Of a stretch of 64,000 bases of DNA, positions 21,395 to 29,687 are shown in pieces. The notes under the pieces are model-generated. The model saw only the letters and a list, made by a program, of their open reading frames with translations, made no database searches and was not told where the DNA came from. The DNA comes from Bacteroidales bacterium (GTDB lineage Bacteria; Bacteroidota; Bacteroidia; Bacteroidales; UBA10428). The DNA is taken from positions 20,646 through 84,645 of the forward strand of contig JAFGBD010000078.1 in the NCBI GenBank assembly GCA_016933335.1, given 5' to 3'. Each line of letters starts with the position of its first letter. Within the stretch, counting starts at the first letter, position 1. Made by a program: the position numbers and the translations under genes.

Positions 21395-22381
21395 ATGAGT
21401 CTTAAACCCGGGATTGGATTTATCTTCATCCTGATATCAATCCTGTTTTGCAGCCATGCGGCTGTAGCAGTATTAATCAATGACACAACCTATTATGAAT
21501 CATGGAACATCGATACACTGGAAAATATAGGAGGATACCCGACCACAGTTACCGGTAATCCGCAGGTTATTTCCACTGATAAGGGAAGAGCTGTGAAATT
21601 TGACGGAGATGGTGACCGGTTATTGATCGATGCCAATCCGCTGGGTGATGCAAAGGAATTTACAATTGAAATCATTTTTAAACCTGACGGGGCATATCCA
21701 TTAAACACAGAACCAAGGTTTGTTCACATACAGGATCCTGATGATGTATCAGCTAAAAGGGTAATGATTGAGCTGCGCCTCACAGCAGAGAATTTGTGGT
21801 ATCTTGATGGATTTATGAAAACCGATAATGCCAGTCTCACCCTGATTGACGAATCACTGACCCATCCTACGAACCATTGGATGCATGCTGCCATAACATA
21901 TCAGAATAGTACCTTCAAAACCTATGTAAACGGAATTGAAGAACTGAACGGAAATGTAACCTATGCATCAGAAATTGTTGCCCCAACGGCAAAAACTTCA
22001 CTGGGAAGCAGGATGGACCAAAGGAACTGGTATAGCGGTCTTATTAAAACCTTTAAAGTCACTCACAGGGTTCTTGCTCCCTGCGAGTTTCTGACCATCG
22101 ATACAAATAAGACTGATCTTAATGAAATCAGTCATGACAGATTTAAGCTCTTCCCAAATCCGGCTAATCAGTATGTGACAGTCAGCTCTTTTTCCATATC
22201 CTCTCCGGGATATATCAAAATCACCGATGTTCTCGGGAAGACGATTTACAGGAAAGAGCAGGCTCCGGCAGGCGTTTTTATCCATAAAATAAACACCTCC
22301 GGCTTTGCCGAAGGAATTTACGTGATTGAAATTTATTCGGATACTTTTATTCAGGCAGGAAAGCTAATCATCAGGCATTGA
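21395..22381 (+). CDS. LamG-domain secreted protein with T9SS type A sorting tail
   Basis: 328 residues. There is a signal peptide (~1-25), a concanavalin-like LamG fold (~55-225; KFDGDGDRLLID, NHWMHAAITYQN, KTYVNGIEE), and a type A C-terminal sorting domain from about residue 250 (FKLFPNPANQYVTV ... GIYVIEIYSD ... GKLIIRH). LamG folds usually bind carbohydrate or act as spacers, and no catalytic domain is present. The tail predicts export by the type IX system and surface anchoring or release. It is monocistronic and converges on the next gene with 14 bp between. Confidence 0.88.
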   Translation: MSLKPGIGFIFILISILFCSHAAVAVLINDTTYYESWNIDTLENIGGYPTTVTGNPQVISTDKGRAVKFDGDGDRLLIDANPLGDAKEFTIEIIFKPDGAYPLNTEPRFVHIQDPDDVSAKRVMIELRLTAENLWYLDGFMKTDNASLTLIDESLTHPTNHWMHAAITYQNSTFKTYVNGIEELNGNVTYASEIVAPTAKTSLGSRMDQRNWYSGLIKTFKVTHRVLAPCEFLTIDTNKTDLNEISHDRFKLFPNPANQYVTVSSFSISSPGYIKITDVLGKTIYRKEQAPAGVFIHKINTSGFAEGIYVIEIYSDTFIQAGKLIIRH

Positions 22382-22395
22382 GGTTTTTTCTGTTT

Positions 22396-23742
22396 TTACT
22401 TTATGATGGTAATGTTAATCATTTCTTTTTTATCGACAACAATAAGATATGTGCCCATGGGTAATGGATTTCCGTCCCCATCCTTCCCGTCCCAATACGC
22501 AGGTGTCATGAACCTGTGACGTAAAGTTCCGTTCCTGTCGTAAACAACAGCCTCACCTTCATATGGAATATAATAATCGTCATCCCTGCCGTCAGTGTTG
22601 GGAGTGAAAACGGGAAAATCGCTCAAACAGTCTTTTCTGATGGAAATTATTCCCGGTTCAGAAACCTTACAACCGTCTGCATCCATGATTGTCAGCATAT
22701 AATCACCTTCCCTCAGGCTCTCCGGATTCTGCAGAACCTGTTTGCTCACCAGGTTTTTATACAGGTAGGTATAAGGCATTGCACCGTCCCGGATCTCCAG
22801 CTGCCTGATTATGATATTTCCTTCCTCATAGCAGCCGGCTTCCACAGGATCAAAATCGAATTTTTCGATTTCAATTGTCTTTAATCCCACAACGACTGTA
22901 TCAGAGGATTTGCATCCGAACTCATTGACAGCAGTAACGGTATATGTTCCCGGGGCGGATACCGATATGTTCTCATCCGTGGTTCCGTCTGACCAGGCAT
23001 AAACATTATTATCTGAGGCAGCTGTTGGTGAAAGATCAATCGTTGTTCCTTCGCAGATCCTTCGTTCTCTTTCAACCGAAAAGACCGGTTTTGGGTGAAT
23101 GGTGATGGTATCAGAATTGTTCTCAAGACAATATGTGCTGTGATAGCTTACCGAATATTTACCTGCAGCCTGCCTGGAAGCTAATATGATACCGGAATAG
23201 CGATCGATATTCAATCCGTCAGGTGAAGAAAACTCCACATCCTGCAGGTTTTCTGTGATTGTCGGCGAAATGGGCACCGGATCATTTTCACATGCATTTT
23301 TCCTTTCATAGGTAACTCTCTGGGGCGATATCAACATCCGGTTGATGTAAAGTGTATCGCCTCGCTGAACAGACTCGATTTCGGTGACTCTTATCCAGCA
23401 TCCCCTGATCTGTTTCAGGAACATGACCGATATATCCGCTGTACTGGTGACTGAGTTTTTGAGAATACTGTCTTTGGAAATACTGACGATATTATCACCT
23501 TCGTCAAATCTGCTGTCGGTGTCAGTGGCAGCAGCATAGTTATTCCCATACTGGAACCTGTAATAATCCCCGGGTACCGGACTGCTTTGCTCACCGGTAT
23601 TATCCACTGCATCTGAGTTAAAGATAAAGAATATATATTCTCCTTTTGTTTCTGCAGTATCTATGGTTATGTCCTGGCCAAAGCCATCAAACCTCCATAG
23701 CAGGAAAAGAATAACAACGATATTTCGAATCTTCCAGGTCAT
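22396..23742 (-). CDS. T9SS type B cargo with SprB-like and CHU_C (gliding motility-associated) C-terminus
   Basis: 448 residues with a signal peptide (~1-22). A middle region carries paired-Cys Ig/PKD-like modules, then a SprB-repeat-like module (~300-375; AMPYTYLYKN, MLTIMDADGCKVS). The C-terminal CHU_C domain (~376-448) begins FPVFTPNTDGRDDDYYI and ends MGTYLIVVDKKEMINITIIK. CHU_C is the type B T9SS signal, normally handled with a PorP/SprF protein, and such a gene lies upstream in the same run at 25778. The closest relative of its last 150 residues in this window is the outside part of the anti-sigma factor at 27406. Confidence 0.88.
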   Translation of the reverse strand: MTWKIRNIVVILFLLWRFDGFGQDITIDTAETKGEYIFFIFNSDAVDNTGEQSSPVPGDYYRFQYGNNYAAATDTDSRFDEGDNIVSISKDSILKNSVTSTADISVMFLKQIRGCWIRVTEIESVQRGDTLYINRMLISPQRVTYERKNACENDPVPISPTITENLQDVEFSSPDGLNIDRYSGIILASRQAAGKYSVSYHSTYCLENNSDTITIHPKPVFSVERERRICEGTTIDLSPTAASDNNVYAWSDGTTDENISVSAPGTYTVTAVNEFGCKSSDTVVVGLKTIEIEKFDFDPVEAGCYEEGNIIIRQLEIRDGAMPYTYLYKNLVSKQVLQNPESLREGDYMLTIMDADGCKVSEPGIISIRKDCLSDFPVFTPNTDGRDDDYYIPYEGEAVVYDRNGTLRHRFMTPAYWDGKDGDGNPLPMGTYLIVVDKKEMINITIIK

Positions 23743-23887
23743 TTCTTGCTTTTCATTGGACTTCGTTGATGAACGGCAAATTACGTTTATAATATAATCT
23801 GCTGGATTATAAAAGGATCTGACAGGTTTTTATAATCCGGCTTATTCAGGTTTTTACAATGAATGCTATGCAAAAACATGTTATATA

Positions 23888-25675
23888 TCATTTATTAACT
23901 GTAAATCTGCTCTTATATAGTACATTATCCGTATTGACCATACAAATATACTGGCCATTGTCCAGATTAGCAACATTGAGGCTGATTGTGCCGTCAGCTG
24001 TATCACCTCCATGATAACTGTAAACTCCGATTTGTCTGCCATACATATCCGTAATTGCAAGCCTGCATTCCCTGTTCTGTATTTCCTGCGGCAAAAGGAT
24101 ATGAATCTCATCGTTAACAGGATTTGGAAACAAGGTCAGTTCTTCTGCAGACAGGGAGATATCATCTGATAACGAAACCAGGCTGCCGCTCTGCGGATCG
24201 TACAATTTACATATTGAATCGGTACAATGATCAGATGTTTTGATCCTCAGACAAACATTTAATAAAGGATCACCGGGAGACCACCAGTAAATATGAAACG
24301 GATTCTCAACAGCAGAAGTATCACCATCTCCAAATGACCAGAGCCATTCAACTGTATTCAGGGATGACTGGTCAACAAACCTCACACAATAACATCCGAT
24401 GCATGTCGGACATACAAGGTCATCAAAACTGACCGTAAAATCAGCCCTGCAAGGTCCGGGTACGGTATCGCCAACTGTAATGGTCTTGCAGATATCATCG
24501 TAACACCAGCCTGCACAGGTGATGGTCAGACAAACATTATAGGTGCCCGAAAACTTATATCTGTGAAAAGGATTTTGCTCGGCAGATACGGTACCATCCC
24601 CGAAATCCCATTTGTAAATTCTCACCCTGCCCCTGCTCCTGTCTGTGAATTGAACATAATAATAGGGAGTGATGCAATTGGTTGATTTCTTCTGACAATC
24701 CCAGTTGGGATGAAGTTCTTCCCACTCGAAATCAGCTTTACAGCATGGATATAACGTGTCGCCGACCACAATGGTGTCGAGCTTTATGTCAGAACATCCT
24801 GACGGGGTAACGATAACAAGACTGACAATGTATTTTCCGTTGCAGGGGTATGTATGTACCGGATTTTGCAAGGTGGAAGTATCTCCGTCACCGAAATGCC
24901 AGTACCATTTATCAGGATTGCCTTTGGACAGATCTGTAAATTTGTAAGATCCGCAGCACCTTGATACTTCGTCTGTACATCTCAGCGGTTCCCATCTGAA
25001 ATCAGCCTTACACCTGTTTACCGGTCCTACAGGAACCTTCTCACAATATGTGCTTGTGCAACCGTCGGATGTATTGATTGTAAGGCATACCTCATAAATT
25101 CCGGAACTTTCATAGGTATGCACAGGATTCTGCTCATCCGAACCAGTGCCATCTCCGAAATCCCAGAGCCATGTCACAACATCTCCTTTCGATGAATCAA
25201 GGAAAGCAACCGTATTAATACACTTGGCATCCGTGCATTTGGCATAGATATAGGTAAAATAGGCCTGGCAGTCCTCCTGGCAGGGATATACTCTGAAACT
25301 GACGGTGTCAAGCCAGTCGTATATCAACAGGTAATTTCCCGGCGAAAATGTTCCAAGCGGGATCGTATCCTCAGAATGACAAATGTAGGTCAGCATTCCC
25401 TGTTCGTACGTCGCATCCACAAAAACAAACTGATTACATTTCCAGATACTGTAGTGTTCCAGATCACATCCGCCTGACGGGTGTGTGGTTGAGGCAACGA
25501 CACTTATGATATCACCTGTATTTGCTGAGTGCGGAATAATTTTCAGCGAATCGATCCGGTAATTATCCCTTACAGATGATACCGGATAATCCTGGGTATT
25601 TGCAACAAAGGAAAAAAACATAAAGATAACTGCCACCAAATGTGTGCAGGTTAATAAACTAACTATCTTTTTCAT
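23888..25675 (-). CDS. Cysteine-rich four-PKD surface protein with T9SS type A tail
   Basis: 595 residues from the ATG at 25675 (MKKIVSLLTCTHLVAVIFMFF signal peptide); the frame is open for 31 more codons upstream, but these are not signal-like. After an N-terminal beta region come four PKD modules, each with W-[DHS]-FGDG and an [EL]QNP-x-H-x-Y-like motif (e.g. WLWDFGDGTGSDEQNP, WYWHFGDGDTSTLQNP). They are joined by Cys-rich linkers of the form CKADF-W. The last ~75 residues are a type A sorting domain (LTLFPNPVNDEIHILL ... YKSRFTVNK). It is probably a surface adhesin or scaffold. It lies between the sprF-like and CHU_C genes on the same strand. Confidence 0.88.
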   Translation of the reverse strand: MKKIVSLLTCTHLVAVIFMFFSFVANTQDYPVSSVRDNYRIDSLKIIPHSANTGDIISVVASTTHPSGGCDLEHYSIWKCNQFVFVDATYEQGMLTYICHSEDTIPLGTFSPGNYLLIYDWLDTVSFRVYPCQEDCQAYFTYIYAKCTDAKCINTVAFLDSSKGDVVTWLWDFGDGTGSDEQNPVHTYESSGIYEVCLTINTSDGCTSTYCEKVPVGPVNRCKADFRWEPLRCTDEVSRCCGSYKFTDLSKGNPDKWYWHFGDGDTSTLQNPVHTYPCNGKYIVSLVIVTPSGCSDIKLDTIVVGDTLYPCCKADFEWEELHPNWDCQKKSTNCITPYYYVQFTDRSRGRVRIYKWDFGDGTVSAEQNPFHRYKFSGTYNVCLTITCAGWCYDDICKTITVGDTVPGPCRADFTVSFDDLVCPTCIGCYCVRFVDQSSLNTVEWLWSFGDGDTSAVENPFHIYWWSPGDPLLNVCLRIKTSDHCTDSICKLYDPQSGSLVSLSDDISLSAEELTLFPNPVNDEIHILLPQEIQNRECRLAITDMYGRQIGVYSYHGGDTADGTISLNVANLDNGQYICMVNTDNVLYKSRFTVNK

Positions 25676-25777
25676 GGTATTTGGTTTTGTTTTATATGAG
25701 TTGGATATCCATACTACAAACCAAACATAAAAAAGTAACCCCCTCTTACCGATTAATTGACAAAACATATATGTTTT

Positions 25778-26662
25778 TTATCGATTTAATGATAATCCAA
25801 ACCTGCAGATTATTTCAAGTGAGCTGACATTAACCAGGCTTTTTTTCAGAGGAGTATTGTAACAAAGAACAGCTTCCAGTTTCCCTCCGAATAAACCAAT
25901 GTCTTTCATGCCAAGCCAGAATGCCCCTCCAAGTTTATGACGCAGGCTGAAACCTCCAATGAAATCAGCCACATCAAATTCGACTGAGTAATCAGCATTA
26001 TAGTTCAGATAAGCAGGGAAACGAACCAGAAACGATGGTCTGACAGCAAAAAAGCTGTTTATTCTGAACTGTTTCATGACAGTTATATTAAAGTGTCTCC
26101 GCATCTGGCTTATTTCCTGGTACGGCTGCAGACGGCCGTTAAAAATCTGGTTCACTGAAACACCCAGATAAAAATCATCTTTATAAAACCAGATGCCACT
26201 GTTGGCATCAGGAACATATTCTGATTTATCACCGACCGACGGTGTCCCTTTAACTGAAAGATTTAATGCCCCGAAATCAATCCCGCCTGACAAATAATAA
26301 TCGCCGAATATCAGGAAGTGAAAGGCATAAACCAGATAAAAACGGCTTCGTGAAATGTATCTGCCTTCCTGGTCGGTATCCACCTTTATTCCCAATGCGC
26401 TGAAAGGCTTACCTTTCTTCAGCGGATTCTTAACCGAGTAACTGAATCCTGCAAAATAAGTTGATATACTGCTGAAATTCCCTGTGTGATTTCTGCTTCC
26501 GAGAGCTGTTTCAAGCTGTGAATCTGATCCGGTACTGGCCGGATTAATAAACTGGCAATGACGCATATACTGGCTGAACTGTACCGGGTAATAAGAATAT
26601 TGTGATTGACCGTTTACCAATAAGAAACAAAACAGACACAGAAAGAGAATTGAAATACGCAC
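25778..26662 (-). CDS. PorP/SprF-family type IX secretion membrane protein
   Basis: 294 residues, signal peptide MRISILFLCLFCFLLVNGQ, then the family hallmark HCQFINPASTGSD and a beta-barrel pattern to the end. PorP/SprF proteins sit in the outer membrane and take part in export or surface attachment of type B (CHU_C) cargo; SprF serves SprB. The start codon is GTG, as I see no ATG that would give the signal peptide. It heads the run sprF-like - PKD cargo - CHU_C cargo and is divergent from the ECF sigma gene 184 bp away. Confidence 0.9.
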   Translation of the reverse strand: MRISILFLCLFCFLLVNGQSQYSYYPVQFSQYMRHCQFINPASTGSDSQLETALGSRNHTGNFSSISTYFAGFSYSVKNPLKKGKPFSALGIKVDTDQEGRYISRSRFYLVYAFHFLIFGDYYLSGGIDFGALNLSVKGTPSVGDKSEYVPDANSGIWFYKDDFYLGVSVNQIFNGRLQPYQEISQMRRHFNITVMKQFRINSFFAVRPSFLVRFPAYLNYNADYSVEFDVADFIGGFSLRHKLGGAFWLGMKDIGLFGGKLEAVLCYNTPLKKSLVNVSSLEIICRFGLSLNR

Positions 26663-26763
26663 GCCAGTTTTGATTTAAATGAGTATTATCTGATATCATT
26701 CATCAACACCTGAACAAAATAACTAATTTTAAATAAAAAACACTGTGACCAGCTGATACTTTT

Positions 26764-26771
26764 TATATTTG
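26764..26771 (+). promoter_or_regulatory. -7-like element upstream of the ECF sigma gene
   Basis: TATATTTG fits TAnnTTTG, 75 bp before the sigma-factor ATG. No clear -33 is present. It lies in the 184-bp divergent region that must also hold the sprF-like promoter, so shared control is possible. Confidence 0.4.
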
Positions 26772-26846
26772 AAAAAAAAGTTGCACAGTAAAGGGTTACT
26801 TTTTTCATTTTTATTTGTAGTACCATAAAAATGCTTCGAAATTAAT

Positions 26847-27398
26847 ATGGCATTCAGCGATAAGGATATATTGGAAAGCATCCGGAAAGGAGAAAATACA
26901 AAGATCTTGCAGCATCTTTATGAAAAAATCCTTCCGAAAATCTGCAGGTATATCTGTAAAAACTCCGGGAATGAAGACGATGCCTTCGATGTTTTTCAGG
27001 ACGGTGTAATGATCTTTTATAAATATGTAATGAGCGGAAATTATCGCGATGATTATGATATCTCAGGATTTCTCTATACGGTTTGCAGGAATCTCTGGAT
27101 CAACAAAGTAAAACATGACAGGTTTCTGCTCAGGATGGAAGATAATTATGAAGGCAAGGATATCAGCGAAAATATTCTGGATAATCTCATTTCAAGGGAG
27201 AGAGAATCTTATGTCAGGAATTTGCTGAACGAACTGGGTGAAAAATGCCGGCAGCTGTTGCAATACATATTTTATTATCAGCTCACTACCAGGGAAATAT
27301 GCGACAAAATGGGATTTGCCAATGAAGATACGCTGAAAACCAAAAAGTATAAATGCAAGCAACGGCTTCTGGAGATCATCAATAAATCAAAGAACTGA
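26847..27398 (+). CDS. ECF-type RNA polymerase sigma factor
   Basis: 183 residues. Region 2 covers about 20-95 (EDDAFDVFQDGVMIFYKYV, SGFLYTVCRNLWINKVK) and region 4 about 125-175 (LNELGEKCRQLLQYIFYYQLTTREICDKMGFA). It recognises an alternative promoter and is normally held by a membrane anti-sigma; the next gene, 7 bp downstream, is exactly that. It is divergent from the T9SS run headed by the sprF-like gene, making those genes its first candidate targets, as SigP controls por genes in Porphyromonas. That comparison is inference. Confidence 0.92.
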   Translation: MAFSDKDILESIRKGENTKILQHLYEKILPKICRYICKNSGNEDDAFDVFQDGVMIFYKYVMSGNYRDDYDISGFLYTVCRNLWINKVKHDRFLLRMEDNYEGKDISENILDNLISRERESYVRNLLNELGEKCRQLLQYIFYYQLTTREICDKMGFANEDTLKTKKYKCKQRLLEIINKSKN

Positions 27399-27405
27399 GA
27401 ATGCA

Positions 27406-28563
27406 ATGAGAAGAATTGAAACATATGAACTGATTGAGCGGTATCTTCTTGGCAGGACCAGTCCCGACGAAAATACTGAAATTGAACAGAGGATTAAGAA
27501 CGATCCTTCCTTTGCTATTGAAGTTGAACAGCACCGGGGCATGCAGCAGGTCATCCACGACCACTCAATTCTGGATGTAAAGGAAATTCTCACCCGTATA
27601 AGAAACCAGAAACAGATCAGTGCAAAACGAAGAAACAGATTTTACCGGAGCATGTTAATTGTCGGTTCCTGTGCTATTATATTATCACTATCCGTGTTGT
27701 TTATATTAAACAACGATGATGGTGCAGTTAGGCGCGCTTCAGAAGCTCCAGGAGCTTCTGAAGCTTTTACCGACAGCCTGGCTCCGGCAAACGGATCAGA
27801 TGCAGTGGCTGCGGAAGCTGAATCTCTGGAGAAACCACTGAATAAAAATGACAGGTTGCAAACAGGCAAGGCATTGAGCCCGCCTGATGGCAAATCCGGA
27901 TCAGTACAGGATGATGCCGGCACGGATCTGCAGGAAGACCAGGAAACGAAACCGGTCCCGCAGATCAGGCCTCTTCACGATACCGCTGCTTCTGCCGGAG
28001 CATTATCCGATCTGCAATCCGCAGATGATACTGTTACGTCGGAATTGTCATCCGCAGATTTAAACGGGACTTCACAACCATGTAAATTCAAAGCTGAATA
28101 CAGCAAAGAAGCCAGTTGCAATAACAAAGCAACAGGCACGATAAGTATAATGGTTCAGGGCGATACACCTCCATACCAGGCTATCCTTAACGGAGATTAT
28201 AGTGACTCACTGGTATTCAGAGGATTAAAACCAGGGTTTTATAAGCTGGAAATCAAAGATGCCTCGGGCTGTCTGGTAAGTCTGGGCACTATCATCATAG
28301 AAACCAAAGACTGCAGATACGAGGGTAACTTTTATCCTTTGCTGGAAGTATGGGAGATACCGTTGGATTCTCAACCCGGAACCATTGAGATTTTAAACAA
28401 AAACGGTTTAACAGTATACCGCCAAAGATTCGATGGCACCGGCAGGGAGTATTGGAATGGCAATGATCTTAAAAACGAAGCTTTACCAATGGGAGTTTAT
28501 TTTTTCACCATCAGATATGATAGTGGAGACGTGTTTCAGGGAAGCGTAACAATCAACAGGTAA
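27406..28563 (+). CDS. Membrane anti-sigma factor with SprB-like/CHU_C-like extracytoplasmic tail
   Basis: 385 residues. Residues 1-78 resemble Bacteroidota anti-sigma N-termini (YELIERYLLGRTSPDENTEIE, then a basic stretch). One membrane helix follows (82-102, MLIVGSCAIILSLSVLFIL), then a disordered acidic linker (103-225). Next are a SprB-repeat-like module with Cys 226/238/289/303 (GDTPPYQAILNGDY, LEIKDASGCLV) and a CHU_C-like end (IEILNKNGLTVY, MGVYFFTIRY). The last two modules match the end of the CHU_C cargo at 22396 in order and spacing, but the leading FTPNGDG motif of true CHU_C is lost. It lies in an operon with the sigma gene. An in-frame palindrome (27736-27764) encodes ASEAPGASEA in the linker. 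Confidence 0.8.
   Translation: MRRIETYELIERYLLGRTSPDENTEIEQRIKNDPSFAIEVEQHRGMQQVIHDHSILDVKEILTRIRNQKQISAKRRNRFYRSMLIVGSCAIILSLSVLFILNNDDGAVRRASEAPGASEAFTDSLAPANGSDAVAAEAESLEKPLNKNDRLQTGKALSPPDGKSGSVQDDAGTDLQEDQETKPVPQIRPLHDTAASAGALSDLQSADDTVTSELSSADLNGTSQPCKFKAEYSKEASCNNKATGTISIMVQGDTPPYQAILNGDYSDSLVFRGLKPGFYKLEIKDASGCLVSLGTIIIETKDCRYEGNFYPLLEVWEIPLDSQPGTIEILNKNGLTVYRQRFDGTGREYWNGNDLKNEALPMGVYFFTIRYDSGDVFQGSVTINR
27736..27764. repeat. 29-bp near-perfect palindrome inside the anti-sigma gene
   Basis: The arms gcttcagaagctcc (27736-27749) and ggagcttctgaagc (27751-27764) are exact reverse complements around one central A. It lies in frame in the linker region and encodes ASEAPGASEA on both strands. 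This looks like a small inserted palindromic element; the flanks give no further symmetry. Confidence 0.75.
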
Positions 28564-28564
28564 T

Positions 28565-28786
28565 ATGCAGATATTCCCGAATCCTACAAAGAGCCTGCTG
28601 ACTTTCAGGAATATTCCTGAAAATACCCTCATTGTAATATATAATCTTGATGGCAGGATTGTTAAACGAATATCTTCACACAGCAAAGAATATATTCTGG
28701 ACATCACTTTTCTTAAAAAGGGTTTATACATGATCAAATCTTTCAGCCATGAGTATTTTCTCTCCGAATTACTGATAAAAGAATAA
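28565..28786 (+). CDS. Free-standing T9SS type A sorting domain (73 residues)
   Basis: The whole predicted protein is a type A sorting domain: FPNPTKSLLTFRNIPENT, VIYNLDGRIV, LKKGLYMIKSF, FLSELLIKE. There is no signal peptide, so alone it could not reach the periplasm by Sec. It begins 1 bp after the anti-sigma stop in the +1 frame, and its ATG sits exactly at the domain boundary. It is either a cytoplasmic micro-protein co-expressed with the anti-sigma, a tail joined by frameshifting, or a decayed end of a former longer protein. Confidence 0.6.
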   Translation: MQIFPNPTKSLLTFRNIPENTLIVIYNLDGRIVKRISSHSKEYILDITFLKKGLYMIKSFSHEYFLSELLIKE

Positions 28787-28824
28787 TCAATTATCTTTAC
28801 TGCATAAACCAGCAGTTAAACCAT

Positions 28825-29619
28825 ATGAGATTATTCTTTACTGTTATTCTTCTCTGCCACATATCATTTCTTACTGCGCAGGATCAGCATATACTAAAAT
28901 CAGATTTCATTCCCGGCGATGATACAATATGGGTTTTCAAACCGCTATCATTTGATTCAGCCGTCATTTACCCGGCAGTATATCTTTTACACGGGAGAAC
29001 AGGAGATTATCGTTCATGGAATAAGCTGATCAACCTGCAGGGCTACGCAGAAAAATATCAGTTTATCATTATATGTCCCGATGGTTTTTCAGACTCCTAT
29101 TATCTTAACAGCGCTCTTGATCCGGCCTGGCAATTTGAAAGCTTCTTTACAGAGGTGCTGTATCCAAAAATGCTTGCATCATATCCCATAGATCAAAATA
29201 AAATATTCATTACCGGTTTAAGCATGGGAGGAAGCGGAGCCATGTACCTGTTCCTGAAACATCCAATGTTGTTTCTCAGTGCCGGCAGTACCGGCGGTGT
29301 AATGGACCTGAACCATTCCAGTTCAAAACAAACAAGCCTGACCAGGCTGCTGGGCGATTATGATACCAACCGGTTGCTCTTTAACAGTCACTCCCCCGTT
29401 AATCTTCTCCAGAACATTCAGGGAAGCGATAAACAAATATTTTTTGACTGCGGTACAGAAGATTATCTTTATGAGTGCAACAATGCATACAGGAAAAGAT
29501 GTGATGAACTTAATATCAAAGCCACCTATATCTCCCGGCCGGGCAAGCACGAACGCTCATACTGGCTGAAATCCATTCGTTGTCATTTTGATTTTTTCAA
29601 AACCCTGATTGAAGAATAA
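28825..29619 (+). CDS. Secreted esterase of the alpha/beta-hydrolase (esterase D-like) family
   Basis: 264 residues with signal peptide MRLFFTVILLCHISFLTAQ. The nucleophile elbow is GLSMGGSGA (Ser near residue 135), the oxyanion region LLHGRTGDYRSW (~51-62), the acid is in DCGTEDYLY, and the His is in RPGKHERSYW. This is the feruloyl/acetyl-xylan-esterase and tributyrin-esterase-like group. The substrate is unknown. It follows the sorting-domain ORF by 38 bp and may be in the same transcript. It has no sorting tail of its own, so it is probably periplasmic. Confidence 0.85.
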   Translation: MRLFFTVILLCHISFLTAQDQHILKSDFIPGDDTIWVFKPLSFDSAVIYPAVYLLHGRTGDYRSWNKLINLQGYAEKYQFIIICPDGFSDSYYLNSALDPAWQFESFFTEVLYPKMLASYPIDQNKIFITGLSMGGSGAMYLFLKHPMLFLSAGSTGGVMDLNHSSSKQTSLTRLLGDYDTNRLLFNSHSPVNLLQNIQGSDKQIFFDCGTEDYLYECNNAYRKRCDELNIKATYISRPGKHERSYWLKSIRCHFDFFKTLIEE

Positions 29620-29687
29620 GTCTGTGATGATACCTGTTATAACCCTGTACTTAGATTACAGACACTATTTAAGGTTTGCATGAATGA

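Noticed and set aside
23881..24111. Short open frame overlapping the end of the PKD gene
   Set aside because: It lies in another frame of the type A sorting domain and has no independent support.
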